A stretch of 64,000 nt of DNA from the NCBI RefSeq assembly GCF_003467125.1, contig NZ_QSFA01000014.1:24500-88499 (forward strand), in the 5' to 3' direction. Source of the DNA: Megasphaera sp. AM44-1BH. Its GTDB lineage: Bacteria; Bacillota; Negativicutes; Veillonellales; Megasphaeraceae. Both the position numbers and the translations under genes were made by a program. Below are positions 31,381 to 39,103 of this stretch, one piece after another. Numbering within the stretch: position 1 is the first letter of the stretch; each line of letters begins with the position of its first letter. The notes under the pieces are model-generated. The model ran no database searches and was not told the DNA's origin. It was given only the letters and a program-made list of their open reading frames with translations.

Positions 31381-32178
31381 TTACACCTCATCTACCAGCA
31401 GCTGTACGATGAGATTGGCTTCGTGGGCTGCACAAATGGCGACACGGGGAGCCATGAGGCCCCGGCCGGGACGGGCATTCCGGGTCTGGTCGCCACAGAT
31501 ATAGAAGTGACTGGTGATTTTTTTCGTCTGTATATCATTGCTGTCTCCATATCCAGCCATCCCCGATGCAGAAACGATGTATTTGTCCGGGCATTGTTCC
31601 AGTATGGTGTGGACCAGCATGGTTTTGGCGTCGGGATTGTCAAAGGCTTCGCAGATGATCCAGTCGTCTCTAAGAAGTTGAGGAACGTTTTCTTCGTTGA
31701 GACGGACGCAGTCCGTCCGGACATCGATGAACGGGTTGATATCCCGTATCTGCCGTGCCAGGGCATCGGTCTTATAGGCTCCCAGATCACGAATCATGTA
31801 GGACTGGCGGTTCAGGTTGCTGGCATCGACGGTATCGAAATCGAGCAGATGGAGATGACCGACTCCCGTACGGGCCAGATAGATGGCAGCATTGGAACCA
31901 AGGCCCCCCAGTCCACAGATAGCGACGTGTCCGGCGCGTACTTTGTGATGGACCCGGGGCGTATGACGGGAGCACATCATGGCTTCCAGTGCATCCCGGG
32001 GTGGCAGCCGGTCTTTTGGGATAAAATAGATTTCATCGCCTTCATGAAGGGGCAAATCATCACTGGTGGCAAATCCATTTACGATTGTAATTTCCCGTCC
32101 GGACCCGCGGGCTGCTGCCAGGGCCGACAAACTGGTTTCTTCACAGGTATCCGGTTTTCCATTGAGTATAATATGCAA
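31381..32178 (-). CDS. thiF: ThiF-type adenylyltransferase with fused ThiS-like domain
   Basis: 265 residues. Residues 1-57 are a ThiS-like ubiquitin fold (MHIILNGKPD... HEGDEIYFIPKD) that lacks the terminal GG. Residues about 80-265 are a ThiF/HesA/MoeB domain with GLGGLGSN (89-96) and the D-x-N-L-N-R-Q motif. It would adenylate a separate sulfur carrier in thiamine thiazole synthesis. The start is TTG at 32178 with GAGGTG 7 nt upstream; an ATG at 32199 has no ribosome site and lies next to a terminator. Cysteines for zinc (CSR.., ..ICGD) are few. Confidence 0.85.
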   Translation of the reverse strand: MHIILNGKPDTCEETSLSALAAARGSGREITIVNGFATSDDLPLHEGDEIYFIPKDRLPPRDALEAMMCSRHTPRVHHKVRAGHVAICGLGGLGSNAAIYLARTGVGHLHLLDFDTVDASNLNRQSYMIRDLGAYKTDALARQIRDINPFIDVRTDCVRLNEENVPQLLRDDWIICEAFDNPDAKTMLVHTILEQCPDKYIVSASGMAGYGDSNDIQTKKITSHFYICGDQTRNARPGRGLMAPRVAICAAHEANLIVQLLVDEV

Positions 32179-32201
32179 TTGAACGCACCTCACAGTCATA
32201 T

Positions 32202-32290
32202 AAAAAACGCACGGCGTCTGACACCTTAGGTGGTGTCCCCGTCGTGCGTTATATCATATTCAGTCTATCGTATCCGTTCTTTCCTGTCAA
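32202..32290 (-). promoter_or_regulatory. thiF promoter followed directly by a terminator-like leader
   Basis: -35 TTGACA (32285-32290), 17-nt spacer, -10 TAGACT (32262-32267). The expected start near 32255 runs straight into a long hairpin: AACGCACG-CG pairs with CG-CGTGCGTT, with an inner GACACC-ACCTAA-GGTGTC, and is followed by TTTTTT (32202-32250). thiF begins 24 nt later. No TPP riboswitch core was seen. It may be an attenuator, or a short RNA may end here. Confidence 0.65.
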
Positions 32291-32368
32291 TGCCTGTTTA
32301 GGTTCTCCTGATAATGTTTTTTTCAGAAACTTGTTGTATCATGAAGGTACGTCGCGCATCGGTACTTA

Positions 32369-32396
32369 AAAAGAGCTGTCATTTGACAGCTCTTTT
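32369..32396. terminator. Terminator overlapping the 55-residue gene
   Basis: AAAAAGAGCTGTCA and TGACAGCTCTTTTT, a perfect 14-bp stem. The stop codon of the small gene lies within it. It can end transcription in both directions. Confidence 0.9.
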
Positions 32397-32546
32397 TGCC
32401 TGTGCGCCTTCCTTCAGGCGCTTGAGTTCCTGTTGTTGTTCTTCCGGCAGCGACACGCCACAGCAGCCGCCTGTCGTGTTATTGGCATAACCTTTGAATA
32501 CTTCCGATGCTATATGTCTGATTTTCTTTACCGATTCTACTACCAT
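32379..32546 (-). CDS. Small Cys-containing protein, 55 residues
   Basis: MVVESVKKIRHIASEVFKGY, then ANNTTGGCCGVSLPEEQQQE and a basic tail. AGGAGG lies 7 nt before the ATG. The GGCCG centre with an adjacent Cys pair suggests metal or cofactor binding or a modified peptide. I do not recognise the family. A strong terminator follows. Confidence 0.65.
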   Translation of the reverse strand: MVVESVKKIRHIASEVFKGYANNTTGGCCGVSLPEEQQQELKRLKEGAQAKRAVK

Positions 32547-32656
32547 AAGGGCGCCTCCTTCTGCACAATATATAGTCAGGGAATGAATTTCTTATTACAC
32601 CCTTAGTATAGCATAAAATTAAAATTTAGAAAATACCTACTAACGGAAAATTTTTA

Positions 32657-33082
32657 TTAATTACTATTTTGTATAGGAACAGGTTCACAGGAACATTTTT
32701 CTGAATCAGACAAGCGGCGGATCAGCGCATCCACAGCCTGTTCATATCCCTTGTAATGACGGCGCCGCTTATCAGGCAGGGATTCGTATTCCTTCTTCAG
32801 TTGATATACCGATTGCCCATAAAGTTCCGGCATATCATGAAAGCGGCTGAAAATCGTCATTCCCTGCATGACTTCGGCTCCTACAATCGTTCCATCGCCA
32901 CTGCAGGCAAGGAGGACAATGCACCCTGGCCCGAAGCGGCCTTTTCTGCCACCAATCCCTACATTTCCCCGCTGGCGCAGACGCCGGACGGCCGCCTGAT
33001 ACTGGCGTACCTGCAGTCTGGCTCCCAGAATCTGAAGCACCATGAGGATGAAGAGAATAGCAAAGAAGAGTTCCAGTTTCAT
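32657..33082 (-). CDS. GutM-like (glucitol operon activator) protein
   Basis: 141 residues. An N-terminal membrane helix (LELFFAILFILMVLQILGA, 3-21) is followed by the GutM core: RGNVGIGGRKGRFGPGCIVLLACSGDGTIVGAEVMQGMTIFSRF. GutM proteins assist sugar-alcohol gene expression, but no sorbitol genes are nearby, so this is a family label only. The ATG lies 4 nt after the phosphohexomutase stop, indicating one operon. The C-terminus has a CSC pair. Confidence 0.82.
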   Translation of the reverse strand: MKLELFFAILFILMVLQILGARLQVRQYQAAVRRLRQRGNVGIGGRKGRFGPGCIVLLACSGDGTIVGAEVMQGMTIFSRFHDMPELYGQSVYQLKKEYESLPDKRRRHYKGYEQAVDALIRRLSDSEKCSCEPVPIQNSN

Positions 33083-33086
33083 GGCA

Positions 33087-34592
33087 TCAATCGTCGAGGA
33101 CGTGGATGTCCAACCGGTCAAATCCCACAAGCAGAGGCCGTATCTGATCGGCAATCCTGCGGCAGCCGCCTATATCCCGGCTTTCCACGTTGAGAGGCAT
33201 ATTGGGATCATGGAGAGACATGCGCAGCAGCGCCCAGCCATTGGGGAACAGGAGACGTACGCCTTCATAGGATGGGCTGGCAATGCCGATGCCGGCCGCA
33301 GCAGCCCGTTTTTCAAACGCATCCAGTACAAGTTTGCCATAATCCCCGGCTTTTTCACCGGAAATTTTCAGACGGTATTCCCGGCTTTCTGCCGGTTCCC
33401 CCAGATCTTTGATAAGACTACCCAGACTGCTTCCCTGCGCACGGGCGCGGGCAGCGGCAATAACCAGTTTGACGGCCAGATAGGCACCGTCATCGAGGTA
33501 ATAGTTTTCACTGAGAGCTCCGTGACCGGACGTTTCAATAGCCAGAGGCGAGACGATACCCTTCTGATTGAGACGGATGCATTCATCGATAACGTTCTTA
33601 TATCCTCTCATGTACCGGTGATGGACGAGGTGCAGGTGATTCTGCAGGAACGTCGTCAGTTCATCGCTGGTCACGGAGTCCGTCACAATAGTACTGCCGG
33701 GATAATCCGGTGCCAGAATAGCCGCCATCATGGCAATCAGAGCATTGCGGCTCACAGTCTCCCCATCGGAAAGGACAGCACTCATGCGGTCTACATCCGT
33801 ATCGAAAATGAGACCCAGATCGGCCTTACTGTTCAGGACAGCCTGACGGATACTGGCCATGGCTCCGGCATTTTCCGGATTGGGGATATGGTTCGGGAAA
33901 TGGCCGTCCGGTTCGAGAAACTGGCTGCCTGTCGTATCGGCCCCGAGCGGCGCCAGAACCTGGCTGGCAAAGAACCCGCCGCTGCCATTGCCGGCATCGA
34001 CGATGATGTGCATCCCCGAAAGAGGCTGGCCTCCGGCCGTATCCAGTGCTTTGCCGATAAGTCCGCGCAGATGCGCCGTATACAAAGAAATAATATTCAG
34101 CGGCTGCACCTTTACAAGGTCACCACTGCGCACGGGTTCAGAGCCGGCCCGTGTCAGGACGTCGGTGATTTCTGCTTTTTCCAGCCCGCCTTTTTCCGTA
34201 AAAAACTTCAGGCCATTGCGATTATACGGCAGATGGCTGGCCGTAATCATAATAGATCCGTCCATCTTCGTCTGTGGGAAGACGATGGACATGAACATAG
34301 CCGGCGTCGAAGCCATCCCGCAGTCGTATACCGTCACTCCCATAGCCGTCAGTGCCTGGAACAGGGCGTCCTTCAGCATTCCCGCCGATATGCGCGAATC
34401 ATGCCCTACAGCAATCCGCAGCTGATCTGCGCTTTTCCCCAGCCGGTCTTCCAGAAATGTGACAAATCCGGCAGCAATGCGGTTTACCGCTTCCGGCAGG
34501 AGATTGACCTTCTCTCCTGCTACGCCTTCGACAGCAATACCACGGACATCACTGCCGTTCTGTAATTTCAATAACTCTTCGTTGGAAATCAT
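33087..34592 (-). CDS. Phosphomannomutase/phosphoglucomutase
   Basis: 501 residues, alpha-D-phosphohexomutase family. The phosphoserine loop is MITASHLPYNRNG with S119, the metal loop LIFDTDVDRMS, and the substrate loops GHDSRIS near residue 64 and ETSGHGAL. It interconverts hexose 1- and 6-phosphates for glycan precursors. The start at 34592 has GGGAGG upstream; earlier in-frame starts have none. It lies between the threonine aldolase and the GutM-like gene with short gaps. Confidence 0.93.
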   Translation of the reverse strand: MISNEELLKLQNGSDVRGIAVEGVAGEKVNLLPEAVNRIAAGFVTFLEDRLGKSADQLRIAVGHDSRISAGMLKDALFQALTAMGVTVYDCGMASTPAMFMSIVFPQTKMDGSIMITASHLPYNRNGLKFFTEKGGLEKAEITDVLTRAGSEPVRSGDLVKVQPLNIISLYTAHLRGLIGKALDTAGGQPLSGMHIIVDAGNGSGGFFASQVLAPLGADTTGSQFLEPDGHFPNHIPNPENAGAMASIRQAVLNSKADLGLIFDTDVDRMSAVLSDGETVSRNALIAMMAAILAPDYPGSTIVTDSVTSDELTTFLQNHLHLVHHRYMRGYKNVIDECIRLNQKGIVSPLAIETSGHGALSENYYLDDGAYLAVKLVIAAARARAQGSSLGSLIKDLGEPAESREYRLKISGEKAGDYGKLVLDAFEKRAAAAGIGIASPSYEGVRLLFPNGWALLRMSLHDPNMPLNVESRDIGGCRRIADQIRPLLVGFDRLDIHVLDD

Positions 34593-34629
34593 GCCATCCT
34601 CCCGTACATCTGAATCTTTCATGTTGCAG

Positions 34630-35643
34630 TTATAATAAGGCCAGCAGGCCATCAATATCGGCTTCGGTCGTAGCCCAGCTGGTAACGAACCGTATCGTCT
34701 GTGTCCCATCAGCGTTGTCCAGCCATTTTTCAAACATGACGTTCTGCGCCAGTTCCGCTGCCTTTTCGCGGGTCATGACAGGGAATATCATATTGGAAAC
34801 CGGTGTATAGGCAAATTCATAGCCTTTGGCCCCGATACCATGAGCCAGCTTCTGTCCCATAGCATCAGCCTGACGTCCCAGTTTCGTATACAGGTCATCT
34901 TTTAACAGTGCCTGGAACTGGATACCCAGAAGCATCCCTTTGGCAAAAAGAGCCCCGTTCTGCCGCATAATGGCACGGAAATGTGGTTTCAGATCGTCGT
35001 TGATGATAACTACCATTTCGCCAAAAAGGGCGCCGCATTTCGTTCCGCCAAAATAAAACGCATCAGCCAGAGACGCCATGTCTTTGAGGGTGACATCATT
35101 ATACGAAGACCCCAGAGCCATAGCCAGACGTGCCCCGTCAATATACAGATACAGACCATGGCGGTCGCAGCATGCGCGCAAGGCCTTCAATTCATCCAGC
35201 GTATAGACAGCACCCATTTCCGTCGTATCGGAAATATAGACTACTCTGGGCAGTACCATCTGTTCCATATCATGGAAGGCAACGACTTTATCCACGTCTT
35301 CGGGAGACACTTTGCCATCCGTCGTCGGCACAGGCAGTACTTTGTGCCCTGTCGCTTCGATGGCACCGGTTTCATGGGTATAGATATGGGATGATTCGGC
35401 AGCAATGACCGCTTCGTAGGGGCGCATAAACGCAGCCAGGCAGACCAGATTAGTCAGAGTACCACCGGCAATGAAATGCACGTCTGCACCGGGCTGGCCT
35501 GTAATCTGGCGCACGAGCTCTGTCGTTTGTGTGCAGAATGTATCATTGCTATAACTGTCGCTGGGCGTCAGATTCTGTTCTGCCAGTGCCTGAAAGACCT
35601 GTGGGTGCGCACCCAGACTATAGTCATTTTTTAAGAATATCAT
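34630..35643 (-). CDS. ltaE: Low-specificity threonine aldolase (PLP enzyme)
   Basis: 337 residues, fold type I PLP enzyme of the beta-eliminating lyase family. HIYTHETGAIEATGHK is typical, YLYIDGARLAMAL carries the cofactor Asp, and FGGTKCGAL carries the PLP lysine. It splits L-threonine (or allo-threonine) to glycine and acetaldehyde. Of the two close ATGs, that at 35643 has the better spacing to GAGGG. It precedes the phosphohexomutase by 37 nt. Confidence 0.9.
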   Translation of the reverse strand: MIFLKNDYSLGAHPQVFQALAEQNLTPSDSYSNDTFCTQTTELVRQITGQPGADVHFIAGGTLTNLVCLAAFMRPYEAVIAAESSHIYTHETGAIEATGHKVLPVPTTDGKVSPEDVDKVVAFHDMEQMVLPRVVYISDTTEMGAVYTLDELKALRACCDRHGLYLYIDGARLAMALGSSYNDVTLKDMASLADAFYFGGTKCGALFGEMVVIINDDLKPHFRAIMRQNGALFAKGMLLGIQFQALLKDDLYTKLGRQADAMGQKLAHGIGAKGYEFAYTPVSNMIFPVMTREKAAELAQNVMFEKWLDNADGTQTIRFVTSWATTEADIDGLLALL

Positions 35644-35732
35644 GTCCATTCCCTCTTTTCCTGCAATAATAAAATACAGATGTATATCATTTTAATTATA
35701 CGGAATGCTTTAAAAAAACACAAGAAAACTTC

Positions 35733-36473
35733 TTACAGGTAAGACAGCGCTTCCCGGACCGATGAGACAATATGGCCGGCAGCCTGCTGTACCGGTTCTG
35801 GCGCATAAGAGAAGGTAAAGGAAATATCTGCTGCCTTGAGCATAGGCGTATCGTTATATGAATCCCCGATAGCCCCCATCGTATGGATGGCCAGTTTCTC
35901 TTTAACTGCAGCCAGGCCCGTCCCTTTAGAACAGTCGGATCCTACGACATCGACGACGCTCGTATTGGCATAGGCTGTCAGTGTGGTCCCATATTCCTGC
36001 TGGATATCTCTGGCAATCGACTGGGCTGCTTCATCACTGCCGGCATAAAAAGAAATACCGTAGATATCACTGCCAGCCAGGTCCGCAAAAGACATAATCC
36101 GCGTCTGACCAGGAAACTTGGGCGGTGTCAGCGTATAGACCGTATCATTGGCCTGAATGACCGTGTCGGCCCGCCGTCCATACCGGTCATATATTTCTTC
36201 GACGCAATCCCGGGAAACGGTTTTCTTCATGAGCACCTGCAAATTGCCGTCCAGAACCAGCGCACCCGTCGCCAGAATATAGAAATCAAAACGCACATCT
36301 TCCCGGGCCGCCTGCCGAACGCCCCGTAGAGACCGGCCGGTGCTGACGCCAAATAAACCGCCAGCCTGTTGGAAGGCCCGGATGGCTTCCCGGTCCCCCT
36401 TGCGGTACGGTTCGTCCAGAAACATAAAATACAACGTGTTGTCAAAGTCGCTCGCCATTGCTTTTTTCATCAT
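35733..36473 (-). CDS. Cof-type HAD family hydrolase
   Basis: 246 residues. The nucleophile motif is SDFDNTLY (D9, D11), motif II lies in FGVSTGRS and motif IV in AIGDSYNDTPML. The C2-type cap sits in the middle. It is probably a sugar-phosphate or cofactor phosphatase; the substrate is unknown. AAGGAAATG lies before the start. It is first of the minus-strand run with threonine aldolase and phosphohexomutase but separated from them by 89 nt. Confidence 0.92.
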   Translation of the reverse strand: MMKKAMASDFDNTLYFMFLDEPYRKGDREAIRAFQQAGGLFGVSTGRSLRGVRQAAREDVRFDFYILATGALVLDGNLQVLMKKTVSRDCVEEIYDRYGRRADTVIQANDTVYTLTPPKFPGQTRIMSFADLAGSDIYGISFYAGSDEAAQSIARDIQQEYGTTLTAYANTSVVDVVGSDCSKGTGLAAVKEKLAIHTMGAIGDSYNDTPMLKAADISFTFSYAPEPVQQAAGHIVSSVREALSYL

Positions 36474-36547
36474 TTTTCTACATTTCCTTTGATATTTTAA
36501 TATTTTATCATTGACAAAGTTAATCGTTTAATTTATAATATGCTCAA

Positions 36548-36595
36548 ACATAAAGACAACGATGTCTATCCCACATCGTGTCTTTATGTTTTTTT
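36548..36595 (+). terminator. Terminator-like hairpin upstream of the small plus-strand gene
   Basis: ACATAAAGACAACGATG pairs with CATCGTGTCTTTATGT (one bulge), followed by TTTTTTT. It sits between the HAD gene and the 52-residue gene and may act as an attenuator for the latter, since no plus-strand gene lies before it. Confidence 0.7.
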
Positions 36596-36627
36596 ATTAC
36601 CGTATTTCGCAAGAGGGGGCGAATACC

Positions 36628-36786
36628 ATGTATGTCATGCATATGGAAAAAATACTTGAAATGAATATGGCCGCATACAAGCGCAAAGAACGGCAAGAAA
36701 AAGATGACCAGCCACGCCGCCCGCATAAAGGCCATCCTGCCGGAATCAGCCTGTCCCTGCCGGACATTTGTCCGGTTTTAGGATAG
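36628..36786 (+). CDS. Hypothetical small basic protein, 52 residues
   Basis: MYVMHMEKILEMNMAAYKRK, then a highly charged middle and a hydrophobic C-terminus (LSLSLPDICPVLG). GAGGGGG lies 8 nt before the ATG. It is bracketed by hairpins at 36548-36595 and 36811-36837, so it forms its own unit. Not recognised. Confidence 0.6.
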   Translation: MYVMHMEKILEMNMAAYKRKERQEKDDQPRRPHKGHPAGISLSLPDICPVLG

Positions 36787-36810
36787 AACATCCAACATAA
36801 TCCCCGAACG

Positions 36811-36837
36811 CCCCGGTGTCGTGCACGGACACCGGGG
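36811..36837. terminator. Hairpin terminator
   Basis: A perfect 10-bp stem CCCCGGTGTC/GACACCGGGG with a weak T-tract. It separates the small gene from msrA. Confidence 0.65.
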
Positions 36838-36857
36838 TGTTCACGTTAAGATGGGAA

Positions 36858-37367
36858 TTATCCTTTTTTAATCCGTTCGTGGATATGCATCATAGCCGGA
36901 TTGATATGGCAGTATCCGCCGGGATTTTTATCCAGATATTTCTGGTGATATTCTTCTGCCGTAAAGAAATTCTGCAACGGCCGCACTTCCACCGCCAGAG
37001 GGCGGCCTGCTTTTTCCGCTACGTGATTGACGACTTTGCGGATATCCGTCAATAATGCCGGGTCTTCATAATAAATGCCCGTCCGGTAATTGATTCCTTC
37101 ATCTTCCCCCTGCTTATTTACTGACAGCGGATCGATGACCATAAAATAATAATCCAGCAGCTGTCCTGTCGGCAATACATCGTCATCATAGGCCACTTTG
37201 ACCGTTTCCGTATGACCGGTCCGCTGGGACTTCACTTCTTCGTAAGTCGGTTTTATAGTCCTGCCGTTGGCATATCCTGTTTCCGTTTCCAATACGCCAT
37301 CAAATTGATCCAGAAATTTCTGCAGGCCCCAGAAGCAGCCACCTGCCAGATATATAGTCTGTATCAT
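36858..37367 (-). CDS. msrA: Peptide-methionine (S)-S-oxide reductase
   Basis: 169 residues. The active site is GGCFWG with C11; GYANG and HTETV follow, and YHQKYLDKNPGGYC is the family C-terminal motif with a possible resolving Cys. It repairs S-oxidised methionine in proteins using thioredoxin. The start at 37367 has AGGAG upstream. Confidence 0.95.
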   Translation of the reverse strand: MIQTIYLAGGCFWGLQKFLDQFDGVLETETGYANGRTIKPTYEEVKSQRTGHTETVKVAYDDDVLPTGQLLDYYFMVIDPLSVNKQGEDEGINYRTGIYYEDPALLTDIRKVVNHVAEKAGRPLAVEVRPLQNFFTAEEYHQKYLDKNPGGYCHINPAMMHIHERIKKG

Positions 37368-37498
37368 TTCTATATCACTCCTGTCATTGCATATTCGTAT
37401 ACCGTCTTTACTATACCATAAAGGGGCCGGATTGTGTACTTTTTTCCTGCATTGCAAAAAAAGGCATCCCATGCTATGCTTACAGAGAGGTGAGGACG

Positions 37499-37555
37499 AT
37501 GGATTCTATTATACAATTATCACTGGAGCGCCAGTACATGAGGCGTCTCAATTGA
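37499..37555 (+). CDS. Possible 18-codon leader ORF coupled to the AsmA-like gene
   Basis: ATG at 37499 after AGAGAGGTGAGGACG encodes MDSIIQLSLERQYMRRLN and stops with TGA at 37553-37555. This overlaps the TTG start of the following gene as TTGA. It has the stronger ribosome site of the two. It may couple translation, or the first frame may be the true N-terminus with a frame change. Confidence 0.45.
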   Translation: MDSIIQLSLERQYMRRLN

Positions 37556-39036
37556 ACATATTCAACACAGTGAAACATGGATGCTGCCGTCATAAAAAAG
37601 CTCTGAAGCGGACGCTGATTGTCCTCGTTCTCCTTTCCGTCCTTCTCTGCGCTCTGGCTTTTGCAGCCATCCACGGCGCCGCCCGCCTGTTCAATCATAC
37701 CATGTCCCGTCAGACCATGCTCCGCGGTACGATTACCGTAGAAACACTGGCACCCCACATTACGGGCTACGTCCAGTTCACCAATCTTGTCTGGAAAGAC
37801 CCGGACGGCCATCTCATCCTCTACGTGCCAGACGGCAGCCTCAGCGTGCGCCCCTGGGATATCATCACCCGTTCCATCAAATCGACGACGCTTACCAATA
37901 TTACCCTCAATAACGCGACCATTGCCGCCTATTTTGACGAAAAAAACCAGCTGGATCTCATCGCCCAGGATGAGAAAGAAAAAAAGGACGGCACAGAAAA
38001 AAGACAGCCCCGGTCTTTTCAGGACCGCATCCGCAATATCAACTGGAATGGCCAGAAACTGCATGCCTCACTGGATCTCAACAACTGCCAACTGGAATCG
38101 TATCATATGAGCCGTCATTATGTTATGGAAAGCGTCAACGCCCATATCGGCATGTACACGGGAAAACGGGCTGATATCCAGGTCTCTACAGGCCGGTTCG
38201 CCGGTACGGCTATCGGAGATGGCGTCGCTATCAAAGGAAAAATCGACCTGACTACCCCTATCCCCACGATGGACATGAACGTGGATATCGTCAATGTGGA
38301 TCCTTCTTCTCTGGGTTTTGGCGATAACATCCACGACCAGATGACATTGACCTTCCACGCTACGGGACCACTGGACCAGCCGGAAGCCCGGGGCCACCTC
38401 CACATGGAACGGCTGAACCTGCCGGCCCTGCGCTTTACCGATGTGTCTGGCGATGTCTATTATCACGACTCCCTGCTTCAGTTTACCAAAGTAAAAGCCA
38501 ATGTATACGGTGGCACGCTCGATGCCTATGGCGATTATAACCTGGAAACCCGGGCATATAACATCTACGGGCACGGAGAAGACCTCAACAGCAGCACGGC
38601 CCTGCACGATATGAAATTCAGGACGCTTGTCACCATGGACATCACCATGCGCTGCGACGGCAATCCCCGCCATCTCAGGGCCTATGGATCATTCCAGTCT
38701 GGCAGCGGCTATTATTTCCCTCTCCACTTCAATTCCATTTCGGGACGCTTCAACAACCGCTACCATGAACTCGATTTCTATGACGTCGTCATCAGCACTG
38801 CCATGGGTGATATTGCAACCGATGCCCTGCACATCGTAGACGGCGATGTCCAGATCAGCCCGGTACGGATCCGCGACGCCGAAAGCGGGGAAACGACAGA
38901 ATTCCGCGGTCTCGACAACTATAAGGAAAGCAAAGAAACACAGGCCGCCATAGGCCACAATATAAAGAGCCTGGGCCAGAGCATGAAATCCATCAACCAA
39001 TCCATAAAGAGCATGAAGAAATCCCTTGATTTCTGA
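37552..39036 (+). CDS. AsmA-like envelope protein
   Basis: 494 residues. One N-terminal membrane helix (LKRTLIVLVLLSVLLCALAF) is followed by a long beta-rich periplasmic part with repeated amphipathic strands of the AsmA/TamB/DUF3971 type (NVDPSSLGFGDNIHDQMTL; LPALRFTDVSGDVYYHDSLL; TRAYNIYGHGEDLNSS). The C-terminus has repeats (NIKSLGQSMKSINQSIKSMKK). Such proteins span the periplasm and help lipid or outer-membrane protein transport. The start is taken as TTG with GAGG 8 nt upstream, overlapping the leader ORF. Confidence 0.8.
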   Translation: MNIFNTVKHGCCRHKKALKRTLIVLVLLSVLLCALAFAAIHGAARLFNHTMSRQTMLRGTITVETLAPHITGYVQFTNLVWKDPDGHLILYVPDGSLSVRPWDIITRSIKSTTLTNITLNNATIAAYFDEKNQLDLIAQDEKEKKDGTEKRQPRSFQDRIRNINWNGQKLHASLDLNNCQLESYHMSRHYVMESVNAHIGMYTGKRADIQVSTGRFAGTAIGDGVAIKGKIDLTTPIPTMDMNVDIVNVDPSSLGFGDNIHDQMTLTFHATGPLDQPEARGHLHMERLNLPALRFTDVSGDVYYHDSLLQFTKVKANVYGGTLDAYGDYNLETRAYNIYGHGEDLNSSTALHDMKFRTLVTMDITMRCDGNPRHLRAYGSFQSGSGYYFPLHFNSISGRFNNRYHELDFYDVVISTAMGDIATDALHIVDGDVQISPVRIRDAESGETTEFRGLDNYKESKETQAAIGHNIKSLGQSMKSINQSIKSMKKSLDF

Positions 39037-39042
39037 TATAAA

Positions 39043-39091
39043 AACGACGATGCCGTACGAAGCAGTGATTGCTCCGTACGGCATCGTCGTT
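39043..39091. terminator. Bidirectional terminator
   Basis: A perfect 17-bp stem, AACGACGATGCCGTACG and its complement, with AAAA on the left and TTCTGTTT on the right. It separates the convergent AsmA-like and radical SAM genes. Confidence 0.9.
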
Positions 39092-39103
39092 CTGTTTATC
39101 CCA

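Noticed and set aside
32200..32300. TPP riboswitch upstream of thiF
   Set aside because: The conserved CUGAGA and related core elements are missing; only a promoter and a terminator-like hairpin are present.
33042..34565. 507-codon plus-strand frame opposite the phosphohexomutase
   Set aside because: The minus strand encodes an enzyme with all catalytic motifs; the opposite frame has no ribosome site or recognisable domain.
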